In this document: positions 8,271 to 16,319 of the stretch, piece by piece | Position numbering within the stretch: the stretch's first letter is position 1 | Layout: each line of letters begins with the position of its first letter | The notes under the pieces: generated by a model | The model's database searches: none | What the model was told of the DNA's origin: nothing | Seen by the model: only the letters and a program-made list of their open reading frames with translations | NCBI RefSeq assembly: GCF_030068545.1 | Contig: NZ_JASJOR010000023.1 | Location: forward strand, 62,001 to 126,000 | Direction of reading: 5' to 3' | Length of the DNA: 64,000 bases | From: Xanthocytophaga flava | GTDB lineage: Bacteria > Bacteroidota > Bacteroidia > Cytophagales > 172606-1 | Translations under genes and position numbers: made by a program

Positions 8271-9788
8271 ATGAAGCGAATTTCTTCATTTGAATCTGTT
8301 ATTGGCAATGCCTACGGTATTCCGGTGCATCTATTTGCCAATGAACAGGTAAAAGTTGAAAACTCAGCCATTGAGGAATTGCTGGGTTTTCTTGAATTGC
8401 AGCATACCCTTGAACAGATACAACACACTGATCCCGATTTCTTCGGTACGTCAGATATTGGTATTGGTCGGGTTGCTATTACACCTGATTTCCATAAAGG
8501 ATCGGGTATACCTATCGGAACAACAATTACTACAAAAGGGTTTATTCTGCCTCAGGCTATTGGCAAGGATATTAATTGTGGCATGCGGTTATATGTAACA
8601 GATCTGTCGGAAGACCAGGTTCGTTCTAAGCTGAAAGAGATGACAAAGCGAATCCGTCATGTATACTTTCAGGGAGGTCGTGAGTTGCCGATTACACCCC
8701 GCCAGAAGAAAGCCTTGCTTCAACACGGCTTACAGGGCTTATGGGAAACCAGTCACGAAACAGCAGGCAAGGGATTGTGGCGCCAGTATAATGCACTACA
8801 GCAAGAAACCGATCTGCAACGGGTAATAGATCGGGGGTCTTTGCAGGCTGGCGGTATTTTCAATGGTCTGGAGAATTATACAAGTATTGACTATACCTCC
8901 TACGATGCACAATTAGGCTCTATTGGAGGTGGCAATCACTTTGTAGAAGTTCAACGTGTGGCTGATATTACAGAGGGTGCTATTGCCTATGAATGGGGGC
9001 TTAAGAAAGATGCTGTTGTGGTGATGATTCATACTGGTTCTGTTAGCATTGGTTATCCAACAGCGATGGCTTTTAAGGACTATCTTACAGACCTGTATCC
9101 AACAGGATTGCGAAAACCTGATAACGGAATTTTGCCCTTGCCTATATCTGAGAAGTATGCAGGTTTTGTGGAGAACTTCTTTATGGGTTTATACAACGCA
9201 GCCAACTTTGCTTTTGCCAATCGGCTGTTTCTGGGACTGATGATGCAGAAAGTGTTTTCAGAGTTTTTCGGAGAGACGGACTTTCGTTTGCTGTATGATT
9301 CAGGCCATAACATGGTATGGCAACAGGAAACCGCTGGCGAAGAATGGTTCCTGCATCGTAAAGGAGCGTGTCCGGCACGAGGTGCAGAACAGCTACAAAA
9401 CACACCCTTTGCATGGACAGGAGAACCTGCATTGATTCCCGGGTCTATGGGAACCTCATCGTTTATTCTGGCAGGATGTGGCAATGAGCAAAGTAATTTT
9501 AGTGCCAGTCATGGTGCAGGGCGTAGTCTATCGCGTGGCGAATCTATGAAATACGATGAGGCTGCCTTTGCAAAGTTTCTGGAAGAGTTTCATATCATTA
9601 CACCTATTGATCCGGAGAGTACAGAAATCAAATCCAGGCGGGATATACTCCAGAAATGGCACGATGAATTGAAAAAAGAAGCCCCTTTTGCGTTTAAACC
9701 TGTACGTCCGGTTATAGATACACAACTGGAAGCTGGTATAGTTCGGCAAGTTGCTGAGACAAAACCCATTTTCACTGTGAAAGGATAG
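8271..9788 (+). CDS. rtcB: RtcB-family RNA-splicing ligase
   Basis: The 505-residue product joins RNA 2',3'-cyclic phosphate or 3'-phosphate ends to 5'-OH ends using GTP and manganese. Active-site motifs are present: DINCGMR (D100, C103), GGGNHFVEVQ, IHTGSV, DSGHNM, and SHGAGRSLSR, whose H414 corresponds to the guanylylated histidine. IHTGSV replaces the more common HxGSRG, as in a divergent subgroup of the family. The ATG at 8271 follows directly after an in-frame TTG at 8268, which is rejected. It stands alone in its transcription unit, with a structured leader and a downstream terminator. No archease or RtcA gene is next to it. Confidence 0.92.
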   Translation: MKRISSFESVIGNAYGIPVHLFANEQVKVENSAIEELLGFLELQHTLEQIQHTDPDFFGTSDIGIGRVAITPDFHKGSGIPIGTTITTKGFILPQAIGKDINCGMRLYVTDLSEDQVRSKLKEMTKRIRHVYFQGGRELPITPRQKKALLQHGLQGLWETSHETAGKGLWRQYNALQQETDLQRVIDRGSLQAGGIFNGLENYTSIDYTSYDAQLGSIGGGNHFVEVQRVADITEGAIAYEWGLKKDAVVVMIHTGSVSIGYPTAMAFKDYLTDLYPTGLRKPDNGILPLPISEKYAGFVENFFMGLYNAANFAFANRLFLGLMMQKVFSEFFGETDFRLLYDSGHNMVWQQETAGEEWFLHRKGACPARGAEQLQNTPFAWTGEPALIPGSMGTSSFILAGCGNEQSNFSASHGAGRSLSRGESMKYDEAAFAKFLEEFHIITPIDPESTEIKSRRDILQKWHDELKKEAPFAFKPVRPVIDTQLEAGIVRQVAETKPIFTVKG

Positions 9789-9793
9789 TTTAG

Positions 9794-9817
9794 CGGGCTA
9801 TGGATTCTCATAGCCCG
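9794..9817 (+). terminator. Terminator of rtcB
   Basis: A 9-bp stem CGGGCTATG / CATAGCCCG with a 6-base loop is followed by TTCTTT, starting six bases after the rtcB stop. Confidence 0.7.
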
Positions 9818-9928
9818 TTCTTTAGTATCTTTTAGAGTAGTAGTGAGTATAGTGTTCTCTTCAGCTTTTTTTATTTTTCATTTTGATGCATTTGTAGTTC
9901 TTTTATCTTGTAAAAATACTCTAGAAAT

Positions 9929-9984
9929 GTTTTTAGTTCACTGGCACTCCCTTATAGATAAGGGAGTGCCAGTGAACTAAAAAC
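9929..9984. repeat. 56-bp perfect palindrome with two-base centre
   Basis: Arms of 27 bp (9929-9955 and 9958-9984) are exact reverse complements separated only by AG. The core reads AGTTCACTGGCACTCCC. It is far longer than a usual terminator and lacks an adjacent gene: rtcB already has its own terminator 110 bases upstream. Such perfect near-loopless palindromes extrude as cruciforms or mark mobile-element ends or REP-like repeats. Confidence 0.8.
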
Positions 9985-10107
9985 TGTATTCTAAGGTATA
10001 GTATAATTAGTAAGCCTGTATTTTATTTGGTAATATGTTGATTTATAAATTTTTATACTATTTAAGGTTTTTTATTTAATTTGAAAAGTGCAAATTTTTT
10101 GATTGGA

Positions 10108-10156
10108 TTTTTAGCTCGTTTTTAGTCCGGTTGTGAACTAAAAAATGAGCTAAAAA
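10108..10156. repeat. Imperfect palindrome of the same style
   Basis: TTTTTAGCTCgTTTTTAGT (10108-10126) pairs with ACTAAAAAatGAGCTAAAAA (10137-10156) with one substitution and one gap. It shares TTTTTAGTYC and GAACTAAAAA with the 56-bp palindrome upstream, suggesting the two are relatives. Confidence 0.55.
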
Positions 10157-10270
10157 ACCGGTGGTTCAAGTTGGGAAAGTACAATTTTCGAGCGGAGCTA
10201 GGATACCTTATCCTATGCCTCACTCCTCTGTTTTAAGGATAAGTCAATTATATTTGATAGCTTATCACAG

Positions 10271-10296
10271 TCTGAATCACGGATGACACGGATTGG
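10271..10296 (+). repeat. Dispersed repeat TCTGAATCAyGG type, copy 1
   Basis: TCTGAATCACGGATGACACGG, continuing with a short ATT tail, recurs with few changes at 52961-52986 in the same orientation. It is followed in both places by GA..GATTTT(T)nACrGAT. No coding potential is seen. Confidence 0.6.
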
Positions 10297-10575
10297 AGAG
10301 ATTTTCACGGATAGAATGCGTTCCCTTCATTGTGTGTTTTTACGAACGACACCCGGACAATGCCTGTATTCCGCCCCGATGTAGGGTTACACCCATATGT
10401 CTTATCGTGTTCCATAACTTTTCCAGAAATGAAGGATTTAAAGAGAGAGCACTGGTTCGAACATCCGTTCGGACCTAGATTGAAAGCAACGTCCGTTGCG
10501 TTGGTACAAATTGAGTTAAGTTCAGATGTGTGATTGTACACAAACAGGGTTTTACCCACCAACGCAGCATCCGCT

Positions 10576-10780
10576 CAATGCTGTCAAGGTAAGGGAGTGT
10601 ATCTCTTTTTTTCATATTTCTTTATTGTCCTTCTGAAAGAATCTTGTGACAAATAGAGCCCTCTTTGGTTTTGGAGAGAAAGAATTTACTCCAGTCGGAA
10701 AAGCCGCCAGTCTTGCCACGAGATTCTTCCAGAAGGACAGATGAGGTAGTGTGAGTGGTTTTCTTACCTTGACAGCATTG
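10576..10780. repeat. Nested inverted repeat (205 bp)
   Basis: Outer arms of 18 bp are perfect (10576-10593 CAATGCTGTCAAGGTAAG; 10763-10780 its complement). Inner arms of 25 bp match at 22 positions (10626-10650, 10715-10739; TGTCCTTCTGrAAGAATC core). An additional pair of related segments, TCTTATCGTG at about 10400 and its complement at about 10790, lies further out. The inner core resembles hairpin repeats common in Bacteroidota intergenic DNA (inference from memory). Short open frames here are artefacts of the repeat. Confidence 0.75.
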
Positions 10781-10860
10781 ATAGGACACGATAAGAGACG
10801 TGGGTGCGCCACTACAGATGTCGAATAAACCAGACTAGACGGATAGCAACGGTCTGGGCA

Positions 10861-11170
10861 ACCTGCAAACAAGTCGCCAGTAAGCCAGAACCTGCAATCC
10901 AGTTAACGAGATCATACATGAGTCGTCAACTTGCGAACAGGTCAACACAGAAAATTACCTGCATACAGGTTGAAACCTGTGAACAATTGGAGTTCCGGTT
11001 GCACAGAGAGCCAACCGGAACTCCAGTTAAAATAAAAAGTAACCAGAGTTCCAGTTAAAACGCAACTTGCGGTGAATTCCGATCAAAATTATTCTGCGGT
11101 TTATTCACTGCAAAACTTTTTGTGATTGGAATAAACCGCAATTCATCCATTGACGGAACCAACTGGATTG
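10861..11170 (-). repeat. 28-bp-period degenerate array, short copy
   Basis: Read on the minus strand, the stretch breaks into units of 28 (once 29) bases. Each has a core like CAGGTT/CGGTT near the start and AACCTG/AACTGG at the end, so unit junctions form an imperfect palindrome AACyKG-N4-CmrGTT. It is homologous to 52541-52964 in inverted orientation. The best-matched part (10955-11040) keeps ACCTGCATACAGGTTGAAAC and the following CCTGTGAACAA. It lacks two units present in the longer copy. The period is not divisible by three and no long frame runs through it, so it is not coding. Confidence 0.75.
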
Positions 11171-11210
11171 CTTTTAGGAAAAAATAGTTTGTGCATAACT
11201 GACCGCATAT

Positions 11211-11259
11211 ATCAAAAGCCAGGTAAAAGAATATGGCTCTCTTTTACCTGGCTTTTGAT
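11211..11259. repeat. 20-bp perfect hairpin downstream of the SNF2 gene
   Basis: ATCAAAAGCCAGGTAAAAGA (11211-11230) pairs with its exact complement (11240-11259) around a 9-base loop. It lies beyond the nearer hairpin at 11264 and is longer than needed for termination; no T run follows on either strand. Confidence 0.7.
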
Positions 11260-11263
11260 GAAC

Positions 11264-11302
11264 CAGAGTTCTGATAAAATATAGCATTTCATCAGAACTC
11301 TG
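11264..11302 (-). terminator. Hairpin just after the SNF2 helicase gene
   Basis: CAGAGTTCTGAT (11264-11275) and its complement (11291-11302) form a 12-bp stem with a 15-base AT-rich loop, 23 bases beyond the stop of the minus-strand helicase gene. It lacks a T run, so its role as terminator is likely but not certain. Confidence 0.5.
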
Positions 11303-11325
11303 ATTAGAATGGAAAAGTGGATGAA

Positions 11326-14274
11326 TTAATCAAGTAATGTCAGAATATCTTCTTTAGAAAGCGACTTTACAAAGGATTCCTCAGTTGTGATCAGATCACC
11401 TGCCAGACGCATCTTGTGTTGCTGCAGAGCCAGTATTTTCTCCTCAACTGTATTTTTGGTAATAAACTTATAGGTAAATACCGTTTGCTGCTGTCCTATT
11501 CGGTGTGCTCTGTCAACTGCCTGAGCCTCAATAGCAGGATTCCACCAAGGATCTAATATGAATACATAATCAGCTGCTGTAAGATTAAGTCCTAGCCCAC
11601 CAGCTTTAAGTGAAATCAAAAAGACCGGAATATCCTCACTCTCCTGAAACAGCTCTACCTGTCCACGACGATCTTTGGTTTGACCATCCAGATATGCGTA
11701 GGTGATGTCTTTTTTATCCAGATGATGCCTGATAATATTCAGATGTTTTACAAACTGACTAAATATTAAAATCTTATGATTTTCACTAATACCTGTCTCA
11801 AGGCGATGAAGTACATCCTGCAATTTACCTGAGCTACCTGCATAGCTGGGATCAACCATTTTGGGGTGATTGGCAATCTGACGCAACTTGGTAAGTCCCT
11901 GGATTAATAATAACTGGGACTTAGCCATTGCTTTTTCATCTATATTCTCCAGAATTTTATTCCGGAAATAAGATTTAGCTTCTTCATACGCTTCCTCCTG
12001 GTCAGGTTCCATCTTACAGTACTGAATATGTTCTATTTTCTCTGGCAGATCCTTAGCCACCTGAGACTTGTGTCTGCGTAAAACAAACGGACGAATTATC
12101 GCATGTAATCGTCGTAACTTCTGGTCATCATTTCTCTTTTCTATCGGAGTCAGAAATTCATTCCGGAAGAATTGCTCATTACCCAATAGACCTGGATTAA
12201 CAAATGACATCTGTGACCATAAATCCAGCGTACTATTTTCTATAGGCGTCCCTGTCAATACCAGGCGGTGCCGGCAATGCAGCTCACGTACGGCTTTGGC
12301 TACATTGCTCCCAGGATTTTTAATGGCTTGTGACTCATCCAGAATCACATAGTTGAAGAAATATTTTTTAAGCTGCTCAATATCAATACGTACTATACCA
12401 TACGAAGTAATGATCACATCATAGTTATTGAACTGCTCTACATTTTTATCACGTTGTGTACCAATGTAAGTAAACACTCTCAAGTCAGGCGTAAACTTCT
12501 TAGCTTCCAGTTCCCAGTTGTAAACCAGCGAAGTAGGTACAATAACCAGTGAAGGCTGATCTGGGTTACTTTCCTTCTGAGATTGTAACATTGCCAATGC
12601 CTGACTGGTTTTTCCTAAACCCATATCATCAGCCAGACATCCGCCAAATCCATATTTCTTCAGGAAATGCATCCAGTTATACCCTGCCTTCTGATAAGGA
12701 CGAAGCTCTCCTACAAACCCTTGAGGCATGGGTTGATCTTCCAGATGTTCAAATGTTCGCAACTGTTCCAGCTTATTGCTGATGGTTACCTGAGCCAGAT
12801 TTTCACGATTCAGTTCGGCAACCAAAGCCAGATGATGTTTACGAATACTTACGGTATCACCGCCATCATGATTCTCTGAAAAAGCAATCAACTCTGAATA
12901 CTGAGTAAGCCATACTTCTGGGATCACCGCAATTTCGCCATTGGGCAATGTAAATTCTCGCTTTTTACGTAGAATCAGATTCCGAAGCTTTATAAACGGC
13001 ATCTCGTAGTCTCCAAACCGTACAGTAGCGTAGATATCAAACCAGTCACGGTTTTCATTGATCTGTACATTGATACTACTGTTTCCTATAAAGTATTTTT
13101 TACCATTGTTTGAACTTTGTTGCAGTTCAAAACCAGATTCTTTTATCAATTCACTATATTCATGCAACCAGGTAAAAGCTTCAGCTTTAGGTAATAACAC
13201 CCGGCCATGTTTCAATTCAAGTCCTGTTCTCTTTAGAAACTCAATATTCTCTGTTTCCAGTTGAGGCTTTCTGCGAATCCTGTGAAAAATATACGAACCA
13301 TTACTTTTCTCCAGACTTACACTTACAGGTGCTCCTGTTTCAGAAGCTTTAAACGTAGCATGACCATACCGGAATGACAGATCAAACAAAATCTGGCTTT
13401 CGCCATCCTCTTCTTCTGCTACAGCTACATTGCTTCCCTCATCAAAAAGCGAAAGAGCGGTTTGTTTGGCAGTATGAAATTCAGTAAGCAATAGCAAGGG
13501 CTTAGGTGCATAGCCTTCAGATTGAATCTCAAATCCTTTTGCATAGACATCAAAAGAAGCAATAAGAGGGGCTACAAACTTTTGATAATAGGTTTCCTCT
13601 ACACTTTTGGGAATAATGATATTACTTCGGTTCAGGAAAGGACGTAGTTTTTTACCATCTACTTCTTTCGCAAAACTGTACAGTTTGTCATTGAGTACCA
13701 TCCAGGCAGGTTCATCACACACAATGAACGCATTCTGAAACTGAAAGTTCACTTTCTCACCTGCATATTTGATGGTAGGGAAATAGACTGTTTCCGTTTC
13801 ATTTCGGCGAAAGTGAAACAGTACAGTTGCTTTTTCAGGAAGTAAGTCCAGCTGTTTCCAGGTGGGATTACCATCACTACCCATGATAAAAACCTGTCTG
13901 TCTGTTAGCCTTTCGAGAATCTTTGACTTTTGAGAGTCTACATATCCTTCAATAGCTTGCTGCAGATCTTTGTCTCCCTTCTTAGAGTCATAGGTTTTAA
14001 GGAAGAAATCGGTAATACTGATTTTCTTATTATTGAATTTTCGATAGATCACATCCTGTTGAAGAGAATCTGTCCATTCGATCAGTTGAAAATCGGTTTC
14101 GTCAAGTCCTGCTGAAAACTCGTCTGCATTTTTTGAAGAAATATTCTGACATTTAAGTGTAAGGGTTCCTTTTTCATTTAGCTGTACGACAAAACTTTCG
14201 AATAGATAGCCTAAATATTCGTGTTGATAGATGGAGTAGACAATTTGAAAAGGTTCGGAAGTCGAAACGTTCAT
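11326..14274 (-). CDS. SNF2/SWI2-family DNA-dependent ATPase (helicase-like)
   Basis: The 982-residue product has a long N-terminal region (about 1-500) without recognised catalytic motifs, then a full SNF2 motor: ELRPYQKAGYNWM, Walker A DDMGLGKTSQA (about residue 546), DESQAIKN as motif II (about 645), VLTGTPIENS (motif III), ISLKAGGLGLNLTAADYVF and DRAHRIGQ (motif VI, about 923). These proteins translocate on double-stranded DNA and remodel protein-DNA complexes, and bacterial members (RapA/HepA-like or SNF2_N) act on transcription or repair. The start is the ATG at 14274. It stands alone, divergent from the LD-carboxypeptidase. No toxin, nuclease or methylase neighbour suggests a defence role. 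Confidence 0.92.
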   Translation of the reverse strand: MNVSTSEPFQIVYSIYQHEYLGYLFESFVVQLNEKGTLTLKCQNISSKNADEFSAGLDETDFQLIEWTDSLQQDVIYRKFNNKKISITDFFLKTYDSKKGDKDLQQAIEGYVDSQKSKILERLTDRQVFIMGSDGNPTWKQLDLLPEKATVLFHFRRNETETVYFPTIKYAGEKVNFQFQNAFIVCDEPAWMVLNDKLYSFAKEVDGKKLRPFLNRSNIIIPKSVEETYYQKFVAPLIASFDVYAKGFEIQSEGYAPKPLLLLTEFHTAKQTALSLFDEGSNVAVAEEEDGESQILFDLSFRYGHATFKASETGAPVSVSLEKSNGSYIFHRIRRKPQLETENIEFLKRTGLELKHGRVLLPKAEAFTWLHEYSELIKESGFELQQSSNNGKKYFIGNSSINVQINENRDWFDIYATVRFGDYEMPFIKLRNLILRKKREFTLPNGEIAVIPEVWLTQYSELIAFSENHDGGDTVSIRKHHLALVAELNRENLAQVTISNKLEQLRTFEHLEDQPMPQGFVGELRPYQKAGYNWMHFLKKYGFGGCLADDMGLGKTSQALAMLQSQKESNPDQPSLVIVPTSLVYNWELEAKKFTPDLRVFTYIGTQRDKNVEQFNNYDVIITSYGIVRIDIEQLKKYFFNYVILDESQAIKNPGSNVAKAVRELHCRHRLVLTGTPIENSTLDLWSQMSFVNPGLLGNEQFFRNEFLTPIEKRNDDQKLRRLHAIIRPFVLRRHKSQVAKDLPEKIEHIQYCKMEPDQEEAYEEAKSYFRNKILENIDEKAMAKSQLLLIQGLTKLRQIANHPKMVDPSYAGSSGKLQDVLHRLETGISENHKILIFSQFVKHLNIIRHHLDKKDITYAYLDGQTKDRRGQVELFQESEDIPVFLISLKAGGLGLNLTAADYVFILDPWWNPAIEAQAVDRAHRIGQQQTVFTYKFITKNTVEEKILALQQHKMRLAGDLITTEESFVKSLSKEDILTLLD

Positions 14275-14492
14275 AATTGGTTAGGGCAAATGCGTCGCAA
14301 AATCTGAAAATTACGGCAAAAACCCTTTCCGTGCAACTGAAATTTTACGTTTTTTGCACAATCTTATTTCAATGGCTCCTTTGGAAAGATAGTAGGGCAG
14401 TATACAAAGAAAGAAGATAAACAATCTGGTAATCAAAAAAATATTTTACACATGTTCCTGGTAACAACTACACAAGGACAGATGATTTGGAT

Positions 14493-15398
14493 ATGATTCA
14501 ACCGCCCTATTTACAAAAAGGAAGCAAAGTTGCTCTGGTTTCTCCTGCTAAAACAGTATCCCGTGAAAATGTACTGCCAGCTATTGAGATACTTAAAAGC
14601 TGGGGATTAAAAGTTGTCATTGGCAAGTACGCATTTGCAGAACATTTCCAATTTGCAGGAACAGATAAGCAACGTACACAAGACCTGCAAAAGATGTTGG
14701 ACGACCCAGAGATCAAGGCGATTTTTTGTATACGGGGAGGATATGGGACTACACGAATTATTGATAATCTGGACTTTAATAAATTTCAGCAACATCCGAA
14801 ATGGATCATAGGGTATAGTGACATTACAGCCCTACACCTACACATTCACAATCTGGGTATACAAAGCATCCATGCTACCATGCCATTACTCTTCACCCGT
14901 GATTCGGCACAATCACTACAGACTCTGAAGAGTGCATTAGGGCTGGATAAGACAGATATAAGAGAGTACCCATTGATTGCCAAACGCAAAGGTACAGCTA
15001 ATGGACAGCTTATTGGGGGAAATCTGTCTCTGATGGTTAGTTGTATTGGTACAGCATCAGATGTAGATACAGCTGGAAAAATTCTCTTTCTTGAAGATAT
15101 AGATGAGTATCTTTATCATATTGATCGTATGATGATACAACTGAAACGGGCAGGTAAATTACGAAATCTGGCTGGATTAATTGTTGGACACTTTACAGCA
15201 ATGAAAGACAATGATAAACCTTTCGGTAAAGAGGTCAATGAGATCATATGGGATGCAGTAAAAGAATATAACTATCCGGTATGTTTTGGCTTTCCAACTG
15301 GACACGACGCTGAAAACCATGCCCTTGTTTGTGGAAGCACTATTCAATTTACTGTGCATAGCAAACAAGTTAGTTTACTATCCCCTATTATTTCCTGA
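14493..15398 (+). CDS. LD-carboxypeptidase (peptidase family S66)
   Basis: The 301-residue product is a cytoplasmic serine peptidase that removes the terminal D-alanine from tetrapeptides during murein recycling, or in some members cleaves microcin-type peptides. The N-terminal PPYLQKGSKVALVSPA, CIRGGYGTTRI, GYSDITALH (nucleophilic serine), FLEDIDE (glutamate) and GFPTGHDAEN (histidine) give the Ser-His-Glu triad. The ATG at 14493 gives the family's usual start; an in-frame TTG six bases upstream is not used here. Its stop codon lies inside a terminator hairpin shared with the next gene. Confidence 0.92.
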   Translation: MIQPPYLQKGSKVALVSPAKTVSRENVLPAIEILKSWGLKVVIGKYAFAEHFQFAGTDKQRTQDLQKMLDDPEIKAIFCIRGGYGTTRIIDNLDFNKFQQHPKWIIGYSDITALHLHIHNLGIQSIHATMPLLFTRDSAQSLQTLKSALGLDKTDIREYPLIAKRKGTANGQLIGGNLSLMVSCIGTASDVDTAGKILFLEDIDEYLYHIDRMMIQLKRAGKLRNLAGLIVGHFTAMKDNDKPFGKEVNEIIWDAVKEYNYPVCFGFPTGHDAENHALVCGSTIQFTVHSKQVSLLSPIIS

Positions 15399-15417
15399 AT
15401 TTAATTTTATTCAGGAA
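15392..15417. terminator. Bidirectional terminator covering two stop codons
   Basis: TTCCTGAAT (15392-15400) pairs with ATTCAGGAA (15409-15417) around TTAATTTT. It contains the TGA stop of the plus-strand gene (15396-15398) and that of the minus-strand gene (15411-15413). Confidence 0.65.
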
Positions 15418-15752
15418 GCATGTGCCGCATTGGCAGATGCATTCAGTTTAACGACCAGATCATTCAATGCATCAATCCATGTCTTTCCTGTGCCGGATAT
15501 ATGCAATTGTCTCACCGGATCATAGACATTCAGATTTACAGTTGTACGAAATAACCCTTTTTTTTCGTCAAAAAAATTCGTCCCTTCCATCGGTTTGGTA
15601 ACATTGAAGCCTATCTCTTGCAGAATCTCTAAAAGATTTTTAGGCATCTTGCGCAAAAAGTGCCAGAATTTCTTCTCCTCTGGAATCCCAACAAAAGTAA
15701 AATCATTAAAAAGAACAAATGTGTTCTTTTGTGGATAGTAAATAAGATGCAT
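15411..15752 (-). CDS. Small hypothetical protein
   Basis: The 113-residue product starts at an ATG and has no signal peptide or membrane segment. It reads MHLIYYPQKNTFVLFNDFTF..., with a C-terminal segment LHISGTGKTWIDALNDLVVKLNASA. The GTGKT resembles a P-loop by chance only, since it is near the C-terminus without Walker context. No family recognised. It converges on the LD-carboxypeptidase gene. Codon use and length favour a real gene. Confidence 0.6.
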   Translation of the reverse strand: MHLIYYPQKNTFVLFNDFTFVGIPEEKKFWHFLRKMPKNLLEILQEIGFNVTKPMEGTNFFDEKKGLFRTTVNLNVYDPVRQLHISGTGKTWIDALNDLVVKLNASANAAHAS

Positions 15753-16272
15753 TATTCCCTAGCTTTTGGTTGGTTTGAGTATGCCTTTTGTTCAATTTTA
15801 CAGTATCATACTATCATTATTTATATGACACTTTCCAAGGCTTCCAAAAAAGTATGTCAAAGATACTTACTTAATTATCGTTAGCATATCAGATGTAAGA
15901 TATTAGAGTTTTTTCTGCACGCTAAATGCAATAAATCTACTACAATGATTTCCGGAACAGGTATTTTGTATTTAAATACTAATTATTGGAGCCAACACAC
16001 TTTGTTTTTGTGATTTAAAATTCTAAAAAGATATAAAAAATCTTTTTTAAGTAACAGATTAATAACACAACCAAAAGTATGCCTGTAAAAGCCTGATGTA
16101 TGAAATATCGAAAGAATGCAGGTATTTTTTTTGCCCTCCATCGGTTTTGTTTGTTTACTTTCAGTATTGCCTGCTTGAAAACCTAGCTGTGTATTTCTCT
16201 TTCAATTACACTTTCACCTTTTTGTAGATATTGTTTTTTAGGAAGAAAGTAGGCGTTGTTAGGGAAATAGAT
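15753..16272. other. Intergenic region without recognised genes
   Basis: About 520 AT-rich bases between the small hypothetical gene and the first gene of the polysaccharide cluster. No frame with coding character, RNA gene or repeat is seen. It ends in a promoter element at 16273. Confidence 0.5.
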
Positions 16273-16280
16273 TAGATTTG
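16273..16280 (+). promoter_or_regulatory. -7 promoter element of the glycosyltransferase at 16320
   Basis: TAGATTTG matches TAnnTTTG 40 bases before the chosen GTG start. It overlaps the TTG at 16278, arguing against that codon as the translation start. Confidence 0.45.
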
Positions 16281-16319
16281 CAACTTGGCTATCTTATAAC
16301 TATTGATTCTTTGTTCTCA

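Noticed and set aside
9080..9811. Long minus-strand ORFs inside rtcB (134, 83 and 73 codons)
   Set aside because: Shadows of the well-supported rtcB frame with no motif or start signal.
10293..11058. Several ORFs of 61-86 codons in the repeat region
   Set aside because: They overlap on both strands, follow inverted repeats, and have compositions unlike real proteins.
11326..14274. Defence island marker around the SNF2 helicase
   Set aside because: Its neighbours are an LD-carboxypeptidase and repeats; no nuclease, methylase or other defence gene is present.
15411..15752. P-loop (GTGKT) in the small hypothetical protein
   Set aside because: Located near the C-terminus without the preceding beta strand or a Walker B motif.
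15660..15884. 74-codon ORF next to the small hypothetical gene
   Set aside because: Overlaps it on the other strand and lacks any coding sign.
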